A stretch of DNA of 64,000 nt from Saururus chinensis (taxonomy: Eukaryota > Streptophyta > Magnoliopsida > Piperales > Saururaceae). The notes beneath the pieces were generated by a model. It worked only from the letters and a program-made list of their open reading frames with translations, searched no databases and was not told where the DNA came from. The DNA lies in assembly GCA_035235625.1 (NCBI GenBank), contig CP141142.1:22826995-22890994 (forward strand), in the 5' to 3' direction. Below are positions 31,550 to 43,429 of this stretch, in pieces. The position numbers were made by a program, and so were the translations under genes. Positions within the stretch are counted from its first letter, which is position 1, and each line of letters begins with the position of its first letter.

Positions 31550-33420
31550 ATTTTAAGGTCCAGGCCACATTGATGAGATGGCACTTGTGCAGTAGGAGTC
31601 GCATAGGTCGACTTCAATTTGGCAAGGAGAGGTATTCTAACTGTTTATGAAATTTATTCTATTTTTTAGACTATATATTATGATGGGTTATAATATTTAA
31701 ATTTATTATAGGTCCCCGGGTGCCTTGAGCGTACCGAACATTTTTTATATCTTCGATAGTGGCCCGTAGATGAGTGTATTTTACCATATATTGAGTGAGC
31801 GGGATTTGGACATTTCACTCATATACAGTACGTTCATATCGATAGGCCTTTATTGATAGCTTTTGTCAAGTGACGGAGGAGTGAGACAAACATTTCACCT
31901 ACCATACAAGGAGATGTCCATCACTCTCATGGATGTGGTAATTTGTATAGGACTTCGCATCGATGGAGAGGCTATGACAGGCACGATAGGAGGAGGATAT
32001 TTGGATTTATTAGTCAAACTCCTTGGTATAGCTCCTCCTACTACAGTGATGTGTGGTAGCCGAGTGGGCCTTAGATTGCTCTTAGGTGAGTTTCATGCGC
32101 TTCCAGTAGATACCATGGCGATAGTGATCAAGTAGCATGCACAAACATACTTATTACATTTACTTGGGACTACGATCATTGTGGATGACATGGTTCTCTC
32201 CCTCCTTGCGGATTTTGACATGGCAGGCACTTATGCTTGGGGCAGTGCCACTCTTGCATATTTATACCGAAAGTTAGGGAAAACATGTCAAGCCATGGCC
32301 ACAAGATTGTAGGTTGTCTGACCCTTCTTCAAGTAAATAAATTTGTTGAAGTTAATCTTTTTTACATGCATAATTACTTCACATTTATTAATAACTTTTA
32401 TCACATTTTGTGACACAACTATTGTCGTGGGAGCATTTCACGTCAGCCGACCAAGTATTGAGATGGGTCAAGTATTTGAGGGTGCTCCATTAGGAGCCAA
32501 GTAGGGCATTTTTATTTTTTACACTTAATGTTTTTAACATAGTTTTATATGGATATGCTGAAATTATGTTTTGAATTTGACTCAAGGTGGAATGTTCGAA
32601 GGAGAAAAACCGAAAATCCACAAGGAGTCCTCCATATGTATAGTGGAGAGTTAGACCACCAACGGCCTTATCAGGTAATTTAATTTCATTATCAAATTTC
32701 ATACAATGATTATAAGATATGTAAGGTCATTAAAATTTAATTATTGAGGGTCAAGATGTGTGGCTCTCGTGAATGCCACTTATCTGTTTTGAGATTGTCA
32801 AGATATACGTGTCGGATCATGTGATGCTCCAGTTAAACTTGGAGCAAGAGGTCCTTCCTCGTACCATAGAGTTTATCCATCGCATCACTCGACAAGACCA
32901 CCATATTACCGATTGGGCTCTACATCATGTAACATATATCGCTCGATGGGATAATAGGAGAGCCACTATTATCCGAGGTGAGATGGCTACAACATTGCGA
33001 GATGTTCGTAGCCCGTATATGCAGTGGTATTTACCCATTACGCAGTGATATATTTTACAGTGCGATGATGTAGAGGAGATGACATATCAGCCTAGGCATG
33101 CATCTAAGCCAGCTTTGGTAAGTATATATTAATTTTATAATAATATTTCCTTATTTCACATTTATTATTTATCTACCTTTTATTTTAATTTTTATATAGC
33201 TTGGATTAGTGCAACAGACACTTGCCAATTTGACTAACGCCGTTAACACTTATACCTCGGGTGAGATCTTATTAGCATCATGTCAATTGATGATCAAGCA
33301 ACATCAGGATGTCCTTAGTAGCTTGCCACTCTTTCAGTCAGTGATTATAGATGTTCATGTACATTATCATACTGACGAGGCAGCTCAAACATAGTTGAGG
33401 CATGATCCATTCCTTGATAT
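31550..33420 (+). pseudogene. Plant mobile domain (PMD) relic
   Basis: Frames give GFGHFTHIQYVHIDRPLLIAF (about 31,803-31,865) and ETNISPTIQG or, in the next frame, TFHLPYKEMSITLMDVVICI then GLRIDGEAMTG (31,890-31,985). AGTYAWGSATLAYLYRKLG (about 32,225-32,280) and CFEIVKIYVSDHVMLQLNLE then HHITDWALHHVTYIARWDNR (32,773-32,965) follow. This matches the PMD of MAIN/MAIL1-like proteins and of PMD-bearing transposons. Introns appear to remain (gtaaat at about 32,331). Stops and frame changes disrupt it. Host PMD proteins act in silencing and genome stability; what it did in the transposon is unknown. Confidence 0.82.
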
Positions 33421-34125
33421 TCCATTCTTCATCTATAGCACTTGGTTCTCCTCCATGTTCATCACTTCTAGTTGCTCAACATGTAGCTTACCCCCAGCTA
33501 GATCCAATAGTATATTATAGATGACAACAGGCAGCTTGTGTTGAGCGATCTGTTACTTATACGAAGCCGAAGCAGGAGGAGCAGGCAGACCATGAGGAGC
33601 ACATGAACCATGAAGAGCAAAAAGAGCCAGTACAACATTGTCATGGTCGAGTCGAGGTCGAGGTTAAGGCTAGGGTCGAGGCCAAGGACATAGGGGTAGA
33701 AGAGATTGAGCGACTTAGAATTATGATATATTTGTTTTGTAAACTAAAACATTTTGTGAACATTGTATGTAATTTGATGTGTTTATATTATTGTGTTTTA
33801 TATGTTATTTCTATGCAACATATGTGATGTTATACAAAGTTCGATTTATATGTTTAGTGTGGAACATATCTAATGCTTATGCACAGATAAATTTGTATGT
33901 TTTGTGTGGATGATATTTGATGTTACATAGGGACAAGTGTTGTTTTTAATTTTAAGCTATCTAAAAAAAATTTCCATATGAAATCATCACAACTGAAATC
34001 CCCTTAAAGCATGGGTGGGTTGTAAGTGAGGGTCGAAGTGCTGGGCTTTCGTCCTTTGGAAGGATGAAATCAACTTAAAGATGATTTCGTCCTTCCAAAG
34101 CACAAAATGAGAAAATTTTTTAATA

Positions 34126-34240
34126 AAAGCCACGTAGGCACCAGTGCTTATGTGGACAAAAGCAACACCATTTTGGAAAATATTTCTCAAAATAAGTGCT
34201 TTCGGTAAATATTTTTTAATATTATATAAATAATTTTCCT
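34126..34240 (-). repeat. Right terminal inverted repeat of MULE copy 1
   Basis: The reverse complement begins AGGAAAATTATTTATATA and continues with tatttaccgaaagca, gagaaatattttccaaaatgg and ccacataagcactggtgcc, mirroring the left end. Confidence 0.88.
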
Positions 34241-34403
34241 TATGTAAAATTTTTATTTAAGATTAATTGTGATTAAAGAGAGATTAATTGGGAAACAATT
34301 GCATAAGTCTGTAAAATTTTCATTTAAGATTAATCGGGATTAATTGGGAAAAATTTTAAATTTTAGTATTGTAACAAATCATTGTAGCAAGTTAATGTTC
34401 ATC

Positions 34404-34431
34404 AATCGATCAATTATTGTTGCAATTGATA
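34404..34431 (+). promoter_or_regulatory. Box pair in LTR copy C
   Basis: aatcgatc (34,404) and aattgata (34,424) are 20 bp apart. The pair ends 85 bp before the TATA box at 34,516. Only one pair is present here. Confidence 0.4.
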
Positions 34432-34515
34432 ACTAGAGCTTGTAGTTTCCCAAAATATGTCATTCCTTGTTGAATATAATTCATATTTAAGGTCACCTAA
34501 ACCAACTTAGTTATC

Positions 34516-34524
34516 TATATAAAG
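34516..34524 (+). promoter_or_regulatory. TATA box of LTR copy C
   Basis: tcTATATAAAGag follows cctaaaccaacttagtta, matching the layout of copy A. Confidence 0.55.
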
Positions 34525-35235
34525 AGTGTTTCGGACATGAGGAAAGAGAAGAGAAGTCATTGTTTAGCATAGAGAGAGATTGACAAGTTTACTTTATTAA
34601 GTTTTGAGAGTATAGAGCTTTATTTGGCTACATGCTTTGAAGATCAATTCAATTAGAAAAGAGTGAAGAAAATTTCAAAACACAACACATACATGAGCTT
34701 GAGGAGTTGTAACAAAGTTCTTCATTAATGAGTTATTGAAGAAGCTCATAGGAAGATTAACAATCAAATAATGAGTTTTTGATTGAGTTGCTAGAAGAAG
34801 ACTAAGATGAAACACGAAAAGAGAAAACTTCAAGGACTCAAAGGAGGAAGAAACCTGAAGGCCAACAATGAAGAGGACTAAATAAATAGAAGGAGTTTTC
34901 ATTTGCATAGAGTCTAAAAAGGTTGGTTGGTTATTTTTAAGGTCTTGTATATTCTTGCTTATTAGTGCATTGATTTAGCTTTGTGAGGCAACCGTAGTTT
35001 TTTACCCTAGTGGGGTTTTCCACATAAAAAATCCTTGAGTGATCTTGCATGCTTTGTGGTTTGATTCCTTGATAGATTGATCGTGAATGCACATAGAGAT
35101 TAGGTTTTTATTGTTTCTGCAATATAAATAAATTTCAATAGATAAAGGCTAAAGCTCTTAATTCTTACTTATTGAAGTACTAGTTTTAGGAGCAATTTAA
35201 TGATCCTCTAGGTTGATTAGATGGATATTAAACTA

Positions 35236-35852
35236 TCAGTGAAGAGGGGAGCTAGTGTATTGGTAGTGTCTCCTGCCCACAAATGCAATACGCAATTGGC
35301 ATGTACAGTAGCTATGGCAAGCATTGCCCGCATCTCCAACAACATGACAAGTGTTTGTGGAGGCAGGGATGCTAATTAGAGGAATCTTTGGTGGCCAGGA
35401 GGCTAGGGGCAAATCTTCTCCAATGTCTGGCAATCCTTTTTTGACAGCGGGATGGCTAGGGCGAGGGGCCTTCGATGACAATAAGCTTGGTAGAGCTTCT
35501 AGGTGGCAAGTGGATCGAATCCTTAGCGGGGTGCTCATTGCAATAGAGAGGGGTTGCAATTCCATATTTAGCGGTGAACAAATGGGGAAGGAAGAAAGTT
35601 ATACATTAGTAAAAGGCCGACTAAAGTCTTTATTTTGAGCAACGAATTCGAAAGGGTGAATTTCATTTGAGTGGAAAAACTTCACGATTAGAACCCAATT
35701 ACATGGAATTCGTCATTTAAAATGACAAAATAAAGTAAAAATAGAAAGAAAAAAAAGTTGCACAAGCATTAGTTAAGACACTAGTGCCTACATGGCATAT
35801 CATAACACAATTCCGATAAATATTTTTTCTCACCTCTCATTTAGTAATTATT
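35236..35852. other. Unassigned stretch between LTR copy C and MULE copy 2
   Basis: The part at 35,236-35,640 is more GC-balanced than its surroundings and is open on both strands for about 95-109 codons. No domain, repeat partner or start context supports a gene. The stretch 35,700-35,852 is AT-rich and includes fragments like those in the MULE end (cataacacaattccgataaatatttttt). Confidence 0.35.
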
Positions 35853-35996
35853 GGGAAAATTATTAAAAAAATATTAAAAAAATAATTACCAAAATCATGG
35901 AGGGAGAAAAATATTTCCCAAAGCAGTGTCCATTTTGGCCATGTAGGCACCAGCTAAGCACTAGCGCCTACATGGCATTTTTTAAATTTTTTTTCT

Positions 35997-36165
35997 GATT
36001 TCGTCCTTCTGAAGGATGAAATCACTTGCCTTCACATTCCTCGGGCCAAAGAGGTAACTCCAAACTGATTTCATCCTTTGAAAGGGCGAAATAAGCTTAA
36101 AGTTGATTTCATCCTTTGAAAGCATGAATCAGTTTAAAGTTGATTTCGTCATTCAAAAGGATGAA
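35997..36165. repeat. Subterminal palindrome array of MULE copy 2
   Basis: Hairpin-capable units begin at 35,997 (gatttcgtccttctgaagg..), 36,067, 36,105 and 36,142. The last three repeat about every 37-38 bp with linker aagcttaaagtt or agtttaaagtt. The first is an almost perfect palindrome; later ones have diverged. Confidence 0.78.
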
Positions 36166-36997
36166 GTTCACTATACTTGCATGCCCTTCCCCATCACCCC
36201 TCCCGACCATTTCATTCTAGAGCCTCCCGATCATTTCATTCCAGAGTCCTCCGCCACATTTGTTGGTGCCCGCCACCAAGTTTGGTGTCGCTGTCCGCTG
36301 TCCGCTGCCCTCAGTCCCTCAGCCCGAAGCTTGTCCGCCCAGAGCCCCTCAATGCATATCTACTCCACCTAGAGCCCCTCTACCCGGAGTTCCTCCAAAT
36401 GTCTACCTAGATTTGTCCACCCTTCGCCATTAGGCCCTAGATTCATCCACCTACAGTTCCTTCGCCGGAAGGTATTTTTTGATTTCATATTCTATAATCA
36501 AAATATTAAGACTACATGACAGATTGGTTGTGTTTTAGGTGATTTCTGTAATTAAGACAACAAGTTAGCATGACAAATTTGTTGAATTTTTGTTGCTTGA
36601 AGGGTTTTTTTTATTTTGTGTTCTATAAGCAAGACATCAAAATTGCATGATAGATAGGTTGTTTTTTGGCGATTTTAGGTTCTATTTTTTATATCATGGA
36701 CTATAATCAAGACAACAAGAAAGAGTTCATAAATTGGTTGAATTTTTGTCTTTTTAATTTCTTGTTCTATAATGTAGATGTCAATTTGGTGTGTGATTTT
36801 ATTTTCTTATTTTTTTTAAGTTCGTATGTTAAGGGAGTGAAATTGTGCTATGGAATTGTCATATGATTTTTGTTGTTTGAGTGAAATTGCTTGATTAAGT
36901 TCGATTAATAGATAAATCTCATATTTCATTAAGTATAGTAGTAATTATTTAATGTAATATTTTTGTAATTTATTGATTAGGAATTAAGTGAATATAG

Positions 36998-39118
36998 ATG
37001 GCGGAAGAAATGGTTAGTTTTGTGCTTCACCATGAAGGGGGCACAGATGGATTATTTATCAAGAAACCATCTACTTATGATAAACTTAAGATGCAAGTAG
37101 CTAGCAAAGTTGGTTGGGATTGAAGGAGATAAAAAATTACTATAAAATGTAATATTCTGATATTTGGATGGAAATTAGGACTACTACGTGTAGATGATGA
37201 TGCATCATTAAGACAAATGTTTCTCCATTTGTCTCATGTATTTTGTTTCGAGATATTTCTCAAAAAAGAGGCCTGAGTGCCTAGTGAAGGGCGTAGTACA
37301 AGTAGGAGTTCACATAGGAGCTCTGAAAGGAATATGAGTAGTGGAAGGCACATGTAAATATTAGTAGATGATAATGAAGAAGAAAATTTATCAAAGATAG
37401 TAGCTTAAAATGAACGTTATAGGTCATCTATACCTATTGACGATGGAAGTGGACCTAATTGGAGGTAAGGTTTCTTAAGATGTGAATCCTGTGTGAATCT
37501 TATAATTGTCAATGAAAATTAGGATTTTGAATTATGAATTTTGTGCGTAATGTGGAAGGTACACATCACATTTAAATGAGAGATTTAGCATTGAAATATC
37601 TCAAGGTAGTGCATGTTTTGGAACTCAAAGCTTGATGGGCATTCATTACCCCTACATAGGCGTTGGACATATTGATGTTGGACCATCCAATCCAAGGTAA
37701 AATATATATATATTTATAAACAATCTAACATTTTTAGTTTTTAAAGAAGTGTTTAAGTAATATGAAATTAAATACATGTGTGATATTTATGTGTAGGGGC
37801 ACTTATGTCCATGATGATGATGTTGATGTAAATGAGGCTAATGAAGGTGAAGATAACATTGGCTAAGCAAGTGAAGAAGAGTATGGTATGAAATAAGAAG
37901 GTGTTAGAGGTGAGGAAAGTGCTCAACAAATGGTTGATGGCGAGAAGGAAGATGCAGTAGACAATGCAATTGCCGCAAATGACATGAATGTGGATGATGA
38001 AGAGCCACCATACTATGATGAGGAGGAGCCAATCTATTCACATATCACATAGGAGGAGATAGATACGGTAGTTAATTGTGCTATGGATATGGAGCAACAA
38101 AACAAAGAAGAGTTATATGTTGGGCGCATCTTTAAGGATAAAGAGGCATTTGCCATAGCCTTGATGGAATTTTCAATTAGGAATTATGTCCAATACAAAG
38201 TTCTACATACAAATATATTAGAGTATACAATCAAGTGTATTGATAGTACTTGCCTTTGGAGAGTTCATGGATCAATGAAGAGGGGTGTAGGGTACTTTAA
38301 ATTGAAGACATAGGAGGTGACCACACTTGTAGGAATACGGAGCTCAACACTGATCATAAGGAGTGTAGTGCATCATTTGTTTCAAAGGTCATAATGCCCG
38401 CCATCCAAGCCGAATTAACTCACACACCAGGTGGTATTATTGAAAGAATGAAGGAGAGGTTCCATGTTGACATTTCTACAAAAAGCATGGGCAACAAAGA
38501 ATATGGTGATAAAAGCCATTTATGAGGATTAGGTTGAATCATACAAATTGCTGCCAATGTACCTCAAGGCAATGCAAGATGCAAATCCTGGTACCTACTA
38601 AAAGTTGGAGTCTAATCTAGTAGATGGTGGTCGTGTCAAAAATTTACATAGATATTTTGGGAATTTGGGCTATCTATACTAGGGTTTTGGCATTGCATCC
38701 CGATGATTGGTGTCAATGCAACTCACTTGTACATCAGGTATACCGAAGCTCTTATAGCTGCAAAGGCTACAAATGGGAACAATGGGCTATTTTCTATAGC
38801 ATTCGGGATATTAGTAAAGGAAGATTGTGAAAATTTGCAATGGTTCATAAGTCAATTGAGAGAGTATGTACTTATGGACATGATGAATGCCGCAATCATT
38901 TTAGATCGACATAAGGGACTTTAGAAGGCCATGCCTGAGATTTTCCCGTCACCATTCTTCTACCATCGATATTGCATCCGTCACATAAAGGCAAATTTTA
39001 AGGAGTTCAAAAATGATACATTGATGGACTTGATTAGAGCAGCAACATGTGTATTGACAGTAGAACAATTTGATATTAAAATGGACTTGATTGTTTAGGA
39101 AAGTCCCAGGGCTAAACT
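36998..39118 (+). pseudogene. MULE transposase relic, N-terminal and catalytic part
   Basis: A possible start at 36,998 gives MAEEMVSFVLHHEGGTDGLF, a PB1-like N-terminal region common in plant MULE transposases. At 38,083-38,313 is GRIFKDKEAFAIALMEFSIR then YTIKCIDSTCLWRVHGSMKR, the MuDR N-terminal zinc-binding region. At 38,700-39,060 are GVNATHLYIRYTEA, NGNNGLFSIAFG, ILDRHKGL and FFYHRYCIRHIKANFKEFKN. The first catalytic D is N, as in copy 1; the second D is kept. Introns and stops interrupt it. It ends at the LTR insertion at 39,119 and continues at 42,464. Confidence 0.85.
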
Positions 39119-42100
39119 ATTCAAATTTTCAAAACACTTTTAAAGAAATTGCACGCTATAAATCACAACAATTTTTTTCTTTCTTAAACACAAAATAAAT
39201 CATTTGATTAAATATCCAGGTCATGATAATTGAGGTTCACAAATATGTATCAAAACATATGATTTTATTACATGTGTCAAATTCTATAAATAGCAGGTTA
39301 ACTCTCTAAGTACAAGTTTGTCATCTTTCTAAAATAAATAACCAAATAAAGTTGGCTCTCACACCAGTAATCACAATTACTTACATGATTGCAGAAGCAA
39401 GAAATTAGATCTCACTAGTGCAATGTTGTCCTCAAACACCCATAAACGTCTCAATCTCACAACGTCCCCATCTAAAGAACCTGCAAGCAAACAAGACCAA
39501 ACAGGCAACAAAATATCTCCTCCCCTTGGAGGAGCATTCAAAAGAACAAAAGTATTATTTAATATTTTTTGGATCGAGCCAACATCACCCGATGTTAGTT
39601 GCTTACGTACTTATTAGACAACATCTCCAATGTTTCCAATAAGATCAGATCTAGACATAGTTCTGCCTAATACTACACTATACTAAGAAGCATAGCATCA
39701 CACATGCAATGCTTAATTATTTTCAAACAACCTACATTTTATGCAAGTCCTTTAATTGTTCCACTTGTTCTAATTAAACAAGCAATATCAATCAATGTTA
39801 TTAACTATCTCTCGAACCATTGCTCGATAATTAATATCCCCGTCTAATCCCAATGATAGATCATCAGATGTCAACCTAAGTGACAAATGATAACGAAACA
39901 CCCCGGAATCCACAAGGCCCCTAGAATCCACCAAGAAGTACCATCACCCCACCTAGCCCACGAAAGACCTGACCGGAGTAGAAGGGCATGACTCACAACT
40001 ACACCTGAATAGAAGTGACAGAAAAAGCCAACCAAGTAGGATGTTAGCTAATCCAATTGTGTGTACATTAAAAGATCCTCAATAGATCTCTGGTTAGCCT
40101 GGCTCACGCAGAACTCCCTCCAATGGGGAGGTGTAACTACACGGTCAAATAAGTAGCTCTTCAATAGAGCTAAAACTTAGGAAACCATTCTAAAACCTAT
40201 CTTGCTCATCTATAATCCAGGATTTCGAATGACTATCCTAAACCCTATTAGTCCCTTCTAAATTAGGGTTTAAAACTCAAAACTGCCATCAGTTCATCAA
40301 CCAAGGCTAATCGTCAGGTCAAAGGCTTTGTTCACTATATGAACTAGTCCTAGACCCCTCTAAGGTATTTTAGTCTTTATCTTGATTAGGTGTTCTGGCC
40401 CAATCCAAAGCTATCCACTCAATCAATTAATCTTTCAATAATCTTAAGCTAGTGATAAGTTACTCTCACAATATCAATAGCAAAATATTAAAACAATGAA
40501 TAACATAAACAAGCAGAACCACACAAGTCCAAACATATCATAATATCAATAATCAAATTCAATAATGATATTATAATTACTCAAGCTCTCATGCCCTAAC
40601 CCTCCTTGGGTTAACTTATTAAATCTCTTAAAAAACTCATCATAATGCACTTGAGGCCATTAAGGTAATTATTTTACCTCAGACATGACCCTATCTATTC
40701 TCACCACAGTCTTTAACTTCTCAAAACGTTTGAGTATCACATTGGCACATTGCTTTCTTTCACGCAAATGCGGGCCAGTCTGCACATAAGGGCATTTTTG
40801 TCTTTTTGTTTAAAGCCTTGTTGACATCTAACTGGTCCAAAATTGTACTTAAGTGTACTACTTGATGTCATGGACTTTGTGTAATTTTCCTTGCATGTGA
40901 CGGGGTCCTGAACCCCTTGAACCAACCCAGGTTTTGACTAATGGTTTACTATAGATCCTAAGGGCAAAAAGGTCAATTAACCACCCACTGGGATTTTTCT
41001 CCCAATAAGAGGTTTGGCCTATAATTAGTTTACCCATTAAACTCTCACTAAGAATTTTCTCAATTTTTAGATCAACTCATAGGCCCTTGAACTGGAGCCT
41101 CTAAATTGGGTAAGTGATTTTCACATGATGATTTAACTACCAGGGGTAAAAAGGTCATTTCATAGTCTTTGAGATTTTTCCCAAGTCTGAAACTTGGTCA
41201 CCACACTCTAAATATCTTTTGATATTTTTTCTACTTTTTTCCGACAAGATAAGGACCCTAAACCACTCGGTTTAGTACCTCTTCTTCTTTTTTTTTAAAC
41301 CGACCCGAGCCAGGTCTATAGTTCCATCCCGGAATGGGCCAGACCCGTAGACCCACCTGCAGGTCGTCTTCCCCATGGAGACGTCCTCAAGGCTGTAGGC
41401 GGTGGCCAGATAGCCTGGCCCTCTAGCCACCAGCCTAGATATCTAATCAACGATGAAAGACGTCCATCAGAGCAAGGGGTCGGATCTGGAATTGATGGCC
41501 GAAGCAATGCCGATCTGAATTTTTTTACTAAGACAACCTAATTTCTTACTGCTGGCAAGCACCACGGTCATCATGATCAGGAGCAAGGCCGGCCCTGATC
41601 AGATTGCCTCCAAGCAGCGGATTTGATGGGCTCAGCCTCGTTGCTATCCGTTGGCTACCGACCGACGTCGAAACCACCTGGTTTCGTCCACATTTGCCCA
41701 CAAACAGAACTGCCCACAGGAGTAGCGGCCATCATGAATGGAGTCGGGGGCCGGGCCTGTTCGATTTGCATCTATTTGGCTAATCTAAGGGACCCAATCC
41801 CAGCCTCTGGTAGGCGGCGCTTGCTAGCTGGAGGCCAAATCCAGTCAAGGGCAACCAATGTATTCTTCTTAAGTAATTAAATGATCAATGCTCTAATTAA
41901 GAAATTGAAACAATTACACAACTAAACCTCTTAATCACATAATCAAGTTTATTGATGATCTTACCTTAATTGTCGATTTGTCATTGATCCATCGCTATTG
42001 GAGCTTTGCCTTTCACAGCCTTCTCTCCTCCAATCGGGCAAAGACCCCCAAATTGTGCCCTAAGAAGGCCTTTTATAAACATGGGAATTAGAGTTCCTAA

Positions 42101-42463
42101 TCCCTCTAGAATGTTGGCTAATCCTTCTACTTAGATACCCTAATTAGGTATCTAAAAATTAATTTCAGAACTCTAATTAATTGGGCCCATAAGATGACTT
42201 AAACGGGCCAAATAGACGTTTAAATCTGGTAAATGAGCCTTATATGATATGTTCAACTTTGAATGTGGTATCTCCCTCATCCAAACTCCGATTCACGTGT
42301 TCTTAGTGGTTTTCGAAGCTCTGAATGTCTACTTTCAAATAGAATTGGTTTTATCCACAAATTCTATCTAGAGAGGAAGTTATTCTACCAAGAGTGTCAA
42401 TAATTCAAACATCCTATTTTCTACGTATTTAATTTTTAAAACTTAAGAAATAGGGATATTATA
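39119..42463 (-). mobile_element. LTR (3.3 kb) inserted in MULE copy 2
   Basis: The minus strand starts TATAATATCCCTATTTC at 42,463, the same start as the LTR at 52,698. It ends near 39,119 with ttgaaaatttg, so the last roughly 10 bp are missing, as are about 50 bp of MULE sequence seen in copy 1. Loss at this junction removed the left target site. No coding relic is present. Frames at 41,316-41,880 in a GC-richer part are on both strands and lack domains. Confidence 0.75.
42069..42077 (-). promoter_or_regulatory. TATA box of the nested LTR
   Basis: The minus strand reads TATAAAAGG at about 390 bp from the LTR start. The related LTR at 52,698 has TATAAAAG about 435 bp from its start. Confidence 0.5.
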
Positions 42464-43335
42464 CGATAGTTTTAGAAGATTTGATATAACGATTGCAAAT
42501 ATGGTAAAAAGTTTAAATAACGTCTCGAAGGGGGCATGAGGATTACCTATGCAGGCTTTAGTATCAACTATTTTTTATGGGGTAGTAAAATTCTTCGTGA
42601 AACGATCTTGTGCTTTGGATGCTATGGCCACCCCGTATACTCCTAGAGTGGAAGGGATAATAAGAGAATAAACAAGTTAAATTGGGGAGTATATAGTTAA
42701 CAGGATCAACCGTACCGAGTACAAAGTGATGTCCATGCATGGCAGGAGATTTCTGGTAATTGTAGCTCATAGAACTTCTATATGCAATTTCCCTCAAGTC
42801 TACTTGTATCCTTACTCTCACCTTCTTGCCGTGTGGGGAAAGTGGCAGGAGCCTATATAGGCAGGATTATGTTACACATCGACCGCTTATTGAAATGTGT
42901 ACTCCGCACAATTCTACTCTCCTCCTGGTCAGGAGCTTTGGGAAAGAGTTACGTGTTATTACCTTCCAAAGCAACAAGACAACTCTGTTGCCCATGATCT
43001 ATTAATAGACCGTATAACCATAAGAGAGATGGTAGAGTAAGGTATAAATGTGGGAGGTGTAAATAATTTAGGCATAATAGTAAAAAATGTGTGAACCCTC
43101 TTATTGATTGGTAAACATACAATTAGACTGTCTTTTTGTTTGCTCTCTATTTTAGATATGACTATATGTTCCTCATATTCTTATTTCTTTGCAAATTATA
43201 TAAATTATATGGAGTCTTTTTACATGTTAGGCCTCATTGATAAAATAATACTTGTCCAGTAAGAATTGCATAAGTCGACTTCTATTTAGCAAAAAGAGGT
43301 ATTCTAACTATTTATAAATTTTATTTCTTAAAACT
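42464..43335 (+). pseudogene. MULE transposase relic, C-terminal part
   Basis: It resumes the copy 2 transposase: SLNNVSKGA, YGVVKFFVKRSCALDAMAT, NFPQVYLYPYSHLLAVWGKW and a knuckle CGRCK then HNSKKC (about 43,047-43,093). Copy 1 has a stop where this copy has serine in the SWIM block, and this copy has Y where copy 1 has C. About 43,130-43,330 corresponds to the start of the PMD unit of copy 1 (31,470-31,660), after which the PMD is deleted. Confidence 0.82.
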
Positions 43336-43429
43336 TAAAACTTTTAGTATAAAAGTCAAAGTGTTGGGATTTCATTCTATCGGATGAAATCAACTTAAAA
43401 TTGAAAGACAAAATAAAAAAAAATTGTCA

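Larger units (their letters stand above)
29997..34240 (+). mobile_element. MULE copy 1 carrying transposase and PMD relics
   Basis: Terminal inverted repeats of about 115 bp (GGGAAAATTATTT.. left, AGGAAAATTATTT.. on the reverse of the right end) are flanked by a perfect 9-bp duplication, TATGTAAAA, at 29,988-29,996 and 34,241-34,249. Nine-base target duplications are the Mutator hallmark. The interior has a C-terminal transposase relic, then a plant mobile domain relic. The N-terminal part of the transposase, seen in copy 2, is absent. The element interrupts an LTR. Confidence 0.92.
34250..35235 (+). repeat. Right part of copia-like LTR copy C
   Basis: It contains a pair of boxes, a TATA box and accgtagttttttaccctag then ggggttttccacataaaa (34,990-35,030), plus an end block tctaggttgattagatgg shared in order with copies A, B and D. 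It continues the LTR interrupted at 29,996. Removing the MULE and one TATGTAAAA restores a continuous reading of the LTR. Confidence 0.62.

Noticed and set aside
41316-41880. GC-richer open frames on both strands
   Set aside because: They fall inside the LTR nested in MULE copy 2, and neither shows a domain.
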